Assembly (NCBI GenBank): GCA_946480495.1
Contig: CAMLKO010000045.1
Span: 1-7,523, forward strand
Origin: an uncultured Caulobacteraceae bacterium
GTDB lineage: Bacteria > Pseudomonadota > Alphaproteobacteria > Caulobacterales > Caulobacteraceae
Reading direction: 5' to 3'
DNA length: 7,523 bases
A program made the position numbers and the translations under genes. A model generated the notes under the pieces. The model did no database searches and was not told the origin of the DNA. It worked only from the letters and a program-made list of their open reading frames with translations. This document shows positions 1 to 4,364 of the stretch, one piece after another. Every line of letters begins with the position of its first letter. The first letter of the stretch is position 1.

Positions 1-804
1 CTCGAAGCTGAGGTCGTACCGCCGGCGCAGGGTCGTCTCCGACACGCCGGACTGGCGGGCGATATGGCTCCAGGGCACCCCCGCCGCGCGCTTCTCGTGC
101 ACGAACCGCGCCTCGGCCTGGCGCGCGCCGACGTCGGCCGGGTTGTCGCCGTGCGGGTTCTTCGCGCCCGTCAGCGGCGCGGGCTTGCCGACCGTGCGGC
201 TGGCGCAGCGCGGCGAGGGCATGATCACCGCCGCCGCTTCGGGCAGCGGCCCCGGCTCGCCCCGGTCGCCCGGCGCGGGCGGCGGACGCCGCCGCAGGGC
301 GTCGAACATGTCGGTCACCGTCGGCTCCGGCGCGGGCTCGGCGGCGGGCTTGACCACCTTGTCCCGGGTGGCCCAGCCGACCGCCTGCCCGGCTTCCTTC
401 GCCGTCGGCCGGGCAGGCGCACGGACGGCGGGCGGCTTCGACTTCGCGCCCGTCTTGGCCGCCGCGGCATGCTCCGCGCACGACCGCGCCGTCACCAGCC
501 GCACCTCGAGCGGGTGCAGCTTCAGGTGTTCGCCGATCGCCTCCTCGGCCGCCTTGGCCGCGCGCCAGAAGCTCGGCCGGTTGTTCTTGACCGCCTGGTT
601 GATCGAGTTGCAGCCGAGCCGCAGGATGCGCGTCACCTGCCCGCGCGACAGCCCCGCCCCGCTCACCAGCGCCGCGCCGGCCGCCGTCAGCGGACGCCGC
701 TGCATCAGGTTCTGCGACGTGACCGCCTCGACCGGATCGAGGCCGTAGGAGATCGACGCGGCGATGATCGCCCGCGCGAACAGGTCTGCGGCGGGGGCGG
801 TCAT
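1..804 (-). CDS. Two-HTH DNA-binding protein, possibly DnaA domain IV-like (partial, C-terminus off the left edge)
   Basis: Reading leftward from the ATG at 804, the frame stays open for 268 codons to the window edge, so the C-terminus is missing. Residues about 20-90 follow the spacing of a DnaA domain IV-type DNA-binding fold: GLDPVEAV, then RRPLTAAGAALVSGAGLS, then a helix pair ending in SINQAVKN and a final Ala-rich helix. This resemblance is by eye only. Residues about 110-225 are Pro/Ala-rich and probably disordered. Residues 228-264 form a second, resolvase-like HTH (AAGVPWSHIARQSGVSETTL, then RRR). The start codon overlaps the stop of the DUF3310 gene upstream as ATGA, so the two are translationally coupled in one leftward operon. 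A role in phage early replication or regulation is an inference. G/C-ending codons dominate this frame, while competing rightward frames give Arg-rich nonsense. Confidence 0.75.
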   Translation of the reverse strand, partial: MTAPAADLFARAIIAASISYGLDPVEAVTSQNLMQRRPLTAAGAALVSGAGLSRGQVTRILRLGCNSINQAVKNNRPSFWRAAKAAEEAIGEHLKLHPLEVRLVTARSCAEHAAAAKTGAKSKPPAVRAPARPTAKEAGQAVGWATRDKVVKPAAEPAPEPTVTDMFDALRRRPPPAPGDRGEPGPLPEAAAVIMPSPRCASRTVGKPAPLTGAKNPHGDNPADVGARQAEARFVHEKRAAGVPWSHIARQSGVSETTLRRRYDLSFE

Positions 805-1046
805 ACGGCCTTCACCCACTCAGAGTTCTGAGGGTCCCGAACCCGCGTGCGCTTCAACAGCGCGATCTCGCGGTCGAGATACCAGCGGGCCTTTTCGAGA
901 TCCTCGACCTCGTCGGCCTTCAGCCCGGCGCGCCAGATGTACTTCACCGCGTTGCCGCGATTGAAGTTCATGTGCTCGACCACGTCGATGCACTCGACGC
1001 CGGACGGATGGTCCTTGTAGTGCCGCGGATTGACCGGATCGCCCAT
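801..1046 (-). CDS. DUF3310 family phage protein (T7 gp1.7-like domain)
   Basis: This 81-aa protein matches the DUF3310 pattern well. It has DPVNPRHY at residues 3-10, a GVECIDVVE helix at 16-24, GNAVKYIWRAGLK at 31-43 and EDLEKARWYLDREI at 48-61. The family is widespread in phages and includes T7 gp1.7, reported to be a nucleotide kinase. Most small members are uncharacterised, so enzymatic activity here is not assured. The ATG at 1046 is chosen because GGGGAGGGG lies just upstream and the family motif begins right after the Met. A TTG at 1061 in the same frame would place the Shine-Dalgarno sequence inside the gene and is less likely. The start lies one base after the stop of the 136-aa gene upstream, and the stop overlaps the next start (ATGA), so it is the middle gene of a compact leftward operon. 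Confidence 0.92.
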   Translation of the reverse strand: MGDPVNPRHYKDHPSGVECIDVVEHMNFNRGNAVKYIWRAGLKADEVEDLEKARWYLDREIALLKRTRVRDPQNSEWVKAV

Positions 1047-1047
1047 C

Positions 1048-1458
1048 TCACCCCTCCCCAAACTGCTTCTTCCAGCCCTGCGCGGCGTCGTCGGCCGCGT
1101 TGACGAACAGCTGCTCCAGCGCCTCCGCTCCCGCGCCCATGAACCGGGCCAGCGGCAGGCGGTCCTGCGGCCGGGCGGCGGCGACGAAGCCGCGCGCCAC
1201 GGTGATGAAGGCCTCCCCGGCGTTGCGGGCGCTGACGTGCTCGAGCGGGAAATCCAGCCGGCTGACGTCGATCACCTCGCGGGTGAAGACGGCCGCCGCG
1301 TCGCGCCCGACCGGCGTTCCGTCGATCGTCGCCTTCGCCTGCACGGCGGCCAGCGCAATCACGCGCCGCCAGGCCGCGCGCACCTCATGCTTGCCAAGCC
1401 TGGGCGCGGGCGGCGGCAGCGTGCGCCGCGCGACGAAGCCGGGGCGGGCGTGGCTCAT
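1048..1458 (-). CDS. Hypothetical protein, 136 aa, first gene of the leftward operon
   Basis: I do not recognise this family. The protein starts with a basic, Pro-rich segment (residues 1-22, including LPPPAPRLG) and continues as a mostly helical Ala-rich domain containing WRRVIALAAVQAKA at about 30-43. A central stretch, VIDVSRLDFPLEHVSA, at about 62-77, is followed by helices to a WKKQFGEG end. No signal peptide, membrane segment or catalytic motif is visible. The ATG at 1458 is preceded by GGGGAGGG six bases upstream, a good Shine-Dalgarno sequence. Its stop is one base before the DUF3310 start, implying co-transcription and coupled translation. It heads the leftward operon, so its promoter should lie in the 1459-1719 gap, where the 11-bp tandem repeats also lie. 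Function is unknown; an early phage accessory role is only suggested by position. Confidence 0.8.
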   Translation of the reverse strand: MSHARPGFVARRTLPPPAPRLGKHEVRAAWRRVIALAAVQAKATIDGTPVGRDAAAVFTREVIDVSRLDFPLEHVSARNAGEAFITVARGFVAAARPQDRLPLARFMGAGAEALEQLFVNAADDAAQGWKKQFGEG

Positions 1459-1513
1459 CGCCGCCCTCCCCGCGCCACCCCTGCGGCGATCTGACGCGGC
1501 GCAGGGTTAACGC

Positions 1514-1546
1514 CCCGCCCACAGCCCGCCCACAGCCCGCCCACAG
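1514..1546. repeat. Three perfect 11-bp tandem repeats (CCCGCCCACAG)
   Basis: The unit CCCGCCCACAG occurs three times without a mismatch at 1514-1524, 1525-1535 and 1536-1546, with a partial CCC after the last copy. The 11-bp period is close to one helical turn, so each copy presents the same face. The array lies 56 bases upstream of the leftward operon's first start codon. This fits a protein-binding array, such as an operator or iteron-like element, but simple slippage in GC-rich DNA could also produce it. Confidence 0.85.
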
Positions 1547-1614
1547 CCCCGCTTGCGGCCAACCGCGCGACGCCGCTGCGCAATCCGCAAACCGTCCGCT
1601 CGGCCGCGCGCATG

Positions 1615-1629
1615 GCGAACGCCGTTCGC
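1615..1629. promoter_or_regulatory. 15-bp palindrome GCGAACGCCGTTCGC, copy A (candidate ParB-type or regulator site)
   Basis: The site has perfect 7-bp arms (GCGAACG and CGTTCGC) around a single central C. The identical 15-mer recurs at 4329-4343, just before the ParB-like gene. Flanking bases differ between copies, and the arms do not extend here, which favours a conserved DNA-binding site over a conserved RNA hairpin. Both copies are intergenic. Binding by the ParB-like protein is an inference. Confidence 0.6.
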
Positions 1630-1719
1630 GCCCTAACCACGTCGCCGGTCGCGGCGGCTTGCGGTTGTCCGCCCGCCGCGCTCACCATGCCCGCGAGGGG
1701 CCTGTCGGGGGAAATCCAC

Positions 1720-1911
1720 ATGACATCATCGGCCACGGACGCAGGCCTGGACCTGCTGATCGACGCCATCGCCCGCCGCCTGGCGGCGCGGGCGGAAAGA
1801 CCGGCGGCGCACACCGACGCCGCCATGCTTCTGACCCAGCTCGACAGCCTGTTCATCGAGGTGGATGCGCTGCGCCCGCACCGGGACCGGCTCCGCACGG
1901 CGCTGGGCTGA
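1720..1911 (+). CDS. Small hypothetical helical protein, 63 aa
   Basis: I do not recognise the family. The ATG at 1720 is preceded by GGGGGA seven bases upstream. The frame could extend to an ATG at 1612, but that would run through the 15-bp palindrome and lacks a ribosome site, so the short form is chosen. The product is predicted almost wholly helical: GLDLLIDAIARRLAARAE at residues 9-26, a short turn (RPAAHTD), then MLLTQLDSLFIEVDALR with heptad-like Leu/Ile/Phe spacing. This could form a small coiled-coil or helical hairpin and may oligomerise. Third positions are strongly G/C, as in genuine neighbours. It converges on the Cro-like gene, with only seven bases between the two stops, and lies opposite to the genes on both sides. 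Function is unknown. Confidence 0.6.
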   Translation: MTSSATDAGLDLLIDAIARRLAARAERPAAHTDAAMLLTQLDSLFIEVDALRPHRDRLRTALG

Positions 1912-1918
1912 AAGCGCT

Positions 1919-2221
1919 TCATGCCACCGCCTCCGGTTCTGCCGGTTGCACCAGCGGCGGCCAGTCTGTGTCGGCGTTCACATAGCCGCCGCTGTAGACC
2001 TGCAGCGTGCGCCGCAGCTCCGGCGACGGCATCGCCCGGCGCGTGTCGTCGATCTCCAGCGCGATCTGCCACAGGTGGGTGTGGCTGACGTCCTCGCCGC
2101 GCTCGCCGAGCGCCTTGGCGTGGTCGCGGAAGGTCAGGCCGGACAGCCGCACCCAGGCCCACCAGCGGGGGCGTTTCGACACGGCGGACTGTGCGCCCGC
2201 GGAGCCTGAGTGAGTTCGCAT
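1919..2221 (-). CDS. Cro-like HTH transcriptional regulator, 100 aa
   Basis: Residues 21-88 look like a small phage-type HTH protein. WAWVRLSGLTFRDHAKALG forms the first helices and SHTHLWQIALE at 46-56 the recognition region. It then ends in MPSPELRRTLQVYSGGYVNADTDW at 64-87, closely resembling the PSPE...I...TGG.V...DW tail common in small Cro/XRE regulators of alphaproteobacterial phages. It diverges from the CI-like repressor across a 63-bp operator region, the classic arrangement of a lysogeny switch, so the Cro role rests on both fold and context. The ATG at 2221 has only a weak upstream ribosome site. A leftward TTGACG (2260 to 2255) and TTAGCG (2237 to 2232), 17 bp apart, would start RNA only a few bases before the ATG, so the message may be nearly leaderless. 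The first 18 residues look disordered, and a later GTG start is possible. Confidence 0.75.
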   Translation of the reverse strand: MRTHSGSAGAQSAVSKRPRWWAWVRLSGLTFRDHAKALGERGEDVSHTHLWQIALEIDDTRRAMPSPELRRTLQVYSGGYVNADTDWPPLVQPAEPEAVA

Positions 2222-2246
2222 GGAGAGGAGTCGCTAAGCCGCTTCG

Positions 2247-2261
2247 CTTGACAACGTCAAG
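2247..2261. promoter_or_regulatory. Operator candidate: CTTGAC-AAC-GTCAAG inverted repeat
   Basis: Perfect 6-bp arms flank a 3-bp centre. The left arm and centre plus GT (CTTGACAACGT) recur exactly at 3535-3545, where the right arm is degenerate. The site lies between divergent regulator genes and overlaps TTGACA/TTGACG promoter-like hexamers on both strands. Either the CI-like or the Cro-like protein may bind it. Confidence 0.65.
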
Positions 2262-2268
2262 CTAAAAC

Positions 2269-2280
2269 TTGCATTTGCAA
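2269..2280. promoter_or_regulatory. Operator candidate: TTGCATTTGCAA inverted repeat, copy 1
   Basis: TTGCA and TGCAA arms flank TT. With two further matching bases on its left (ACTTGCATTTGCAA), the word is repeated exactly at 3521-3534. This copy ends four bases before the repressor's upstream ATG, so binding could block repressor transcription or translation initiation and give autoregulation. Confidence 0.65.
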
Positions 2281-2284
2281 TTCA

Positions 2285-2995
2285 ATGTACCGGTCGCTCG
2301 CCCAAGTCCCTCGGCAAAGCCATGGTTATGGCATGCCGAAACTGTCCGACAACGAGCATGAGCAAAGGCTGTGGGGCTGGGCGTTGGCGAGCCTGCGCGA
2401 CCGCGCCAAACTGACCCTCGAAGCCGCCGGCCAGAACCTCGAACCGCCGCTCAGCGGCCAGGCGTTCAGCCTTTGGGAACGCGGCAAGGTCCAGGGTATT
2501 TTGACCCCCGAAGGACAGGAACGTGTCGCCCGGGCCGTCAACAGCACGCGTGAGGAGCTGGCGCGCAAACGCGTCGAGGTCGAACGCTTCGGCGGGCCCC
2601 TGCCGGCTATGGGCGGGGGCGGCCTTGCCGACCGCGGCCGGGTGTTCGAGCTGCCGATGCACCGCCGCAACGCCAATGCGTCCGAGATGACCGCCGACCG
2701 GCTCATCGACCTGGCCACCCGGTTCGGGCCGAGTTCGCGGGCCACCCAGCTCACCGGCGACAGCCTATATCCGTGGGGCGCCTCCGGAATCACCCTGGTC
2801 TACGACATGGCCCTGTGGCCGCGCCGCGACCAGGGCTGCATCGTGGCGCTGAAGGACGGCCGCACTTTGATCAAGCTCTACGTCAGCGACGACGATGAGA
2901 AGATCTACCTGCGGGAGCTGAAGCCAGAGCGCACCATCGAGATCCCACGCGATACGGTGGAGGCGGTCTACGCCGTCACCGACCGCATGGACTAA
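2285..2995 (+). CDS. CI/LexA-like repressor: N-terminal HTH plus C-terminal S24-like domain
   Basis: Counting from the ATG at 2285 (236 aa), residues about 30-90 form an XRE-type HTH: LRDRAKLTLEAAG, then SGQAFSLWERGK. The C-terminal half resembles the S24/LexA fold. GDSLYPWG at 158-165 corresponds to the GDSMxP motif with Ser160 as putative nucleophile, and LIKLYV at 195-200 supplies Lys197 of the Ser-Lys dyad. No clear Ala-Gly or Cys-Gly cleavage site lies in the linker, so self-cleavage is uncertain. It likely represses the divergent Cro-like gene and possibly the operator repeat at 3523-3549. The start is uncertain. An in-frame ATG at 2333 gives 220 aa and keeps the HTH, and codons between 2285 and 2333 show weaker G/C third-position bias. 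Neither start has a good Shine-Dalgarno sequence. The stop overlaps the convergent HIRAN gene. Confidence 0.85.
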   Translation: MYRSLAQVPRQSHGYGMPKLSDNEHEQRLWGWALASLRDRAKLTLEAAGQNLEPPLSGQAFSLWERGKVQGILTPEGQERVARAVNSTREELARKRVEVERFGGPLPAMGGGGLADRGRVFELPMHRRNANASEMTADRLIDLATRFGPSSRATQLTGDSLYPWGASGITLVYDMALWPRRDQGCIVALKDGRTLIKLYVSDDDEKIYLRELKPERTIEIPRDTVEAVYAVTDRMD

Positions 2996-3429
2996 CCACG
3001 TCCGCCTTTTGGGCGCAGCACGTCGATGACGATGTTGAGCGGATCGAAATCGTCGTCCTCTTCCAACTCCAGCGACTTCAGGCAAGCACCCAGCGGCGTG
3101 TCCGCCGTCGCGCCTTTGGCGATCTTGTAGGCCAGCGGCGCCGATAGATAACCGATGTGCGCCTCCAGCCGCTTCGGACCCAGCCAGCCGGATTCCTGCC
3201 AGAAGCCCATGACCTTGATCGCGAACGGGTCGTGAGGGTTGGACGGCTCGCGCACCAGGTCGACGCCGAAGCGCAGCCCCGCGCCCGCCGCCCGCTTCAG
3301 CCCGTTGATGTAGTCGCGGCACGCCACCAGCCTGTGCCGCTCGCCGACGATCGACACCTCGTCGAGCCAGACGTCCCAATCGCCGGCCGGTGTCGTAAGC
3401 TCGCCCGGTAGGTCGATATTCTCGGCCAT
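2992..3429 (-). CDS. Stand-alone HIRAN domain protein, 145 aa
   Basis: Residues about 24-105 carry the HIRAN signature: VSIVGERHR, then LVREPSNPHDPFAIKV at 58-73 (the L.REP.NP.DP.AI.V core), then HIGYLSAPLAYKIAK at 91-105. HIRAN domains bind DNA ends; in human HLTF the domain binds 3' single-stranded ends. Small stand-alone versions occur in bacteria and phages with unclear roles. The protein has no helicase or nuclease domain, and its tail is acidic (ELEEDDDFDP). The ATG at 3429 is preceded by GGAG eight bases upstream. The frame stays open far upstream, but that extension runs across the operator repeats and a neighbouring gene's antisense strand, so it is rejected. The gene is divergent from the rightward set and its promoter gap contains the switch operator words, suggesting control by the prophage repressor. 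A role in DNA repair, recombination or counter-defence is a guess. Confidence 0.85.
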   Translation of the reverse strand: MAENIDLPGELTTPAGDWDVWLDEVSIVGERHRLVACRDYINGLKRAAGAGLRFGVDLVREPSNPHDPFAIKVMGFWQESGWLGPKRLEAHIGYLSAPLAYKIAKGATADTPLGACLKSLELEEDDDFDPLNIVIDVLRPKGGRG

Positions 3430-3522
3430 TTCCCGCTCTCCGTGCAGTCCGGCCTTCAGCCTACAAACGCGTAAAACCTTGCACCAGCGAGTCGCCGCAT
3501 CGCTCGTTTTGAAACTGGTTAC

Positions 3523-3549
3523 TTGCATTTGCAACTTGACAACGTAAAC
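3523..3549. promoter_or_regulatory. Second operator cluster: TTGCATTTGCAA abutting CTTGACAACGTAAAC
   Basis: TTGCATTTGCAA (3523-3534) is identical to 2269-2280, and CTTGACAACGT (3535-3545) to 2247-2257. The order is reversed and the two words touch here, whereas in the first gap they are seven bases apart. The right arm of the second word is GTAAAC instead of GTCAAG. Such exact reuse in two divergent gaps indicates sites for a shared regulator. The TTGACA at 3536-3541 would be occluded by binding. Confidence 0.7.
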
Positions 3550-3649
3550 GGCGCAGCTCTTTTCTATCCTCATTCCGCGCCGGTCCACACCAGCGGATAT
3601 CCAGGTGAAGGTCCGTCTGAGAAACGACTTTCGCCATCGCCGGCGCGGA

Positions 3650-3670
3650 CCCCCGGGATGCTCCCGGGGG
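3650..3670. other. Strong GC hairpin in leader of the 103-aa gene
   Basis: A 9-bp perfect stem (CCCCCGGGA pairing with TCCCGGGGG) closes a TGC triloop, ending 25 bases before the ATG at 3696 and 14 bases before its AGGGA ribosome site. No T-run follows, so it is not a standard intrinsic terminator. It could stabilise the message, or pause or attenuate transcription. Whether it is functional is unknown. Confidence 0.5.
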
Positions 3671-3695
3671 GACCATTCCTGACCAGGGATGCGCC

Positions 3696-4007
3696 ATGAC
3701 ACCGCTTCAACCCGAGACGCAGGACGGCGTGGTGATCGCCTGGCCGATCGCCGCGCGGCCCGACGGCTACGCCCAGCCCGCCGCCGTCGAGGCCCTGGCC
3801 GACGCCACCGAGCGCGAGCTGCGCCGCCGCCGCCGCGACCGCGCCCACGACCGGGCCCTGAGCGCGGCCATGAACCGCGAGTCCGAGTTCCGCCGCCCCT
3901 GGCCCACGCGCCTCCAGTTCGTGATCGCCGGGGCCGAGCCCGGCTGGTGGCTGGTCGCCCTCGCCGCGCTGCTGGTCGGTCTGGCCAGGGCGGGAGGGCT
4001 GATCTGA
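3696..4007 (+). CDS. Small protein with C-terminal membrane segment, 103 aa
   Basis: I do not recognise the family. Residues 1-35 are Pro/Ala-rich. Residues 36-68 are highly charged, with a run of five Arg at 43-47 in a likely helix. Residues about 84-103 form a single hydrophobic segment (GWWLVALAALLVGLARAGGL) at the extreme C-terminus, suggesting a tail-anchored inner-membrane protein with its basic N-terminal part in the cytoplasm. AGGGA lies six bases before the ATG. The stop overlaps the next start as TGATG, so it is translated together with the 100-aa gene. It is the first gene of the rightward set and should respond to the promoter and operator cluster at 3523-3549. A small early phage membrane protein could act in exclusion or host takeover, but nothing in the sequence shows this. 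Confidence 0.75.
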   Translation: MTPLQPETQDGVVIAWPIAARPDGYAQPAAVEALADATERELRRRRRDRAHDRALSAAMNRESEFRRPWPTRLQFVIAGAEPGWWLVALAALLVGLARAGGLI

Positions 4008-4309
4008 TGACCGCCCGCGCCCTCAGCGCCGCCGTCGTCGAGCTGCGCACGCTCCGCCGCGCCCAGCGCATGCCGCTCGCGCTGAATCCGGAGCAGCTCG
4101 CCGACACCGCCACCTGCGCCCTGCCCGAGGCCGCCCGCCACGCCTTCGCCGACCTCGCCGTCGAGGCCAGCCGCCTGCAGGCCACCTTCGCCTCGACCTT
4201 CACCACGGTGCGCATGCGCCGCCAGGCCATCGACCGGCTGGCGGCGATCGAGGCTCACGCCCGCCTCGCCCGCGCCGCCCTGAAGCGCGCCGAACGCGCC
4301 AAGCCCTGA
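4007..4309 (+). CDS. Hypothetical helical protein, 100 aa
   Basis: I do not recognise the family. The product is almost entirely helical and Ala/Arg-rich. A first helix at about 3-20 is followed by LNPEQLADTATCALPEAARH at 26-45 and a long predicted helix at 45-98 that becomes strongly basic (ARLARAALKRAERAKP). A coiled coil or nucleic-acid contact is possible but not demonstrated. There is a single Cys and no membrane segment. The frame stays open back to 3689, but the ATG at 4007 is chosen because it overlaps the previous stop (TGATG) and has GGAGG nine bases upstream. It is followed by a 55-bp gap with a 27-bp inverted repeat before the ParB-like gene. Compositional bias makes homology guesses unreliable. 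Confidence 0.7.
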   Translation: MTARALSAAVVELRTLRRAQRMPLALNPEQLADTATCALPEAARHAFADLAVEASRLQATFASTFTTVRMRRQAIDRLAAIEAHARLARAALKRAERAKP

Positions 4310-4322
4310 CCCACCTCACCCC

Positions 4323-4349
4323 CGCGACGCGAACGCCGTTCGCCTCGCG
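4323..4349. promoter_or_regulatory. Palindrome copy B: GCGAACGCCGTTCGC within a 27-bp inverted repeat
   Basis: The core 4329-4343 equals copy A at 1615-1629. Here the symmetry extends outward through a C/C mismatch to CGCGA (4323-4327) and TCGCG (4345-4349). It lies 16 bases before the ParB-like start codon and just upstream of its AAAGGA ribosome site. It could be an autoregulatory operator or a parS-like site. As RNA it would also form a stable hairpin, but no T-run follows. Confidence 0.65.
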
Positions 4350-4364
4350 CCCAAAGGACACCCG

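Larger units (their letters stand above)
1459..1719. promoter_or_regulatory. Divergent intergenic region between the leftward operon and a small rightward gene
   Basis: No convincing gene lies in these 261 bases. Frames crossing it give Arg/Ala-rich, low-complexity translations and it separates two genes that diverge. It contains three 11-bp tandem repeats (1514-1546), a GTTAAC element at 1506-1511 and a 15-bp palindrome (1615-1629) found again before the ParB-like gene. I see no good -35/-10 pair for either direction. The promoter for the leftward operon is expected here by position only. Confidence 0.55.
2222..2284. promoter_or_regulatory. Divergent cro-like/cI-like operator-promoter region
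   Basis: This 63-bp gap is conspicuously AT-richer than its surroundings and carries two inverted repeats: CTTGACAACGTCAAG (2247-2261, 6-bp arms around AAC) and TTGCATTTGCAA (2269-2280, 5-bp arms around TT). The first contains TTGACA rightward and TTGACG leftward, so a bound repressor would cover -35 sequences of both directions. GCTAAAAC at 2261-2268 fits the Caulobacter housekeeping -10 consensus GCTANAWC, as I recall it, and points at the repressor gene. Its matching -35 is weak. Both words recur at 3523-3549. Confidence 0.7.
3430..3695. promoter_or_regulatory. Divergent regulatory gap between HIRAN gene and rightward gene set
   Basis: These 266 bases hold no gene I trust. The stretch at about 3465-3570 is AT-richer than the rest of the window and includes the operator words at 3521-3549. 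TTGACA at 3536-3541 is a consensus -35, but the best -10-like words (TTTTCT, TATCCT near 3560-3570) are poorly spaced or matched. A strong hairpin (3650-3670) lies in the presumed leader of the 103-aa gene. A 25-codon frame beginning GTG at 3605 spans the hairpin, but has no ribosome site to support it. Confidence 0.6.

Noticed and set aside
64..831. Rightward open frames covering the left end
   Set aside because: Translations are Arg/Gly-rich low-complexity strings. The leftward frame from 804 gives recognisable HTH segments and couples to the DUF3310 gene.
1615..1629. Palindrome as a LexA (SOS) box
   Set aside because: It contains GAAC-N3-GTTC, whereas the Gram-positive box is GAAC-N4-GTTC and the alphaproteobacterial box is a GTTC-N7-GTTC direct repeat, so spacing and orientation do not fit.
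1455..2162. Leftward 235-codon frame over the 1459-1719 gap
   Set aside because: It overlaps the Cro-like gene in another frame, covers the tandem repeats and palindrome, and its composition is typical of a shadow frame.
3650..3670. Hairpin as an intrinsic terminator
   Set aside because: No T-run follows the stem on either strand, and it lies upstream of, not after, a gene.
3461..3697. Leftward 78-codon frame in the 3430-3695 gap
   Set aside because: It reads through both operator words and the hairpin, has no ribosome site and shows no recognisable motif.
3430..4230. Upstream extension of the HIRAN frame to 412 codons
   Set aside because: The extension is Arg-rich nonsense opposite the 103-aa and 100-aa genes and crosses the operator cluster. 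The HIRAN protein has its own ribosome site at 3438-3441.
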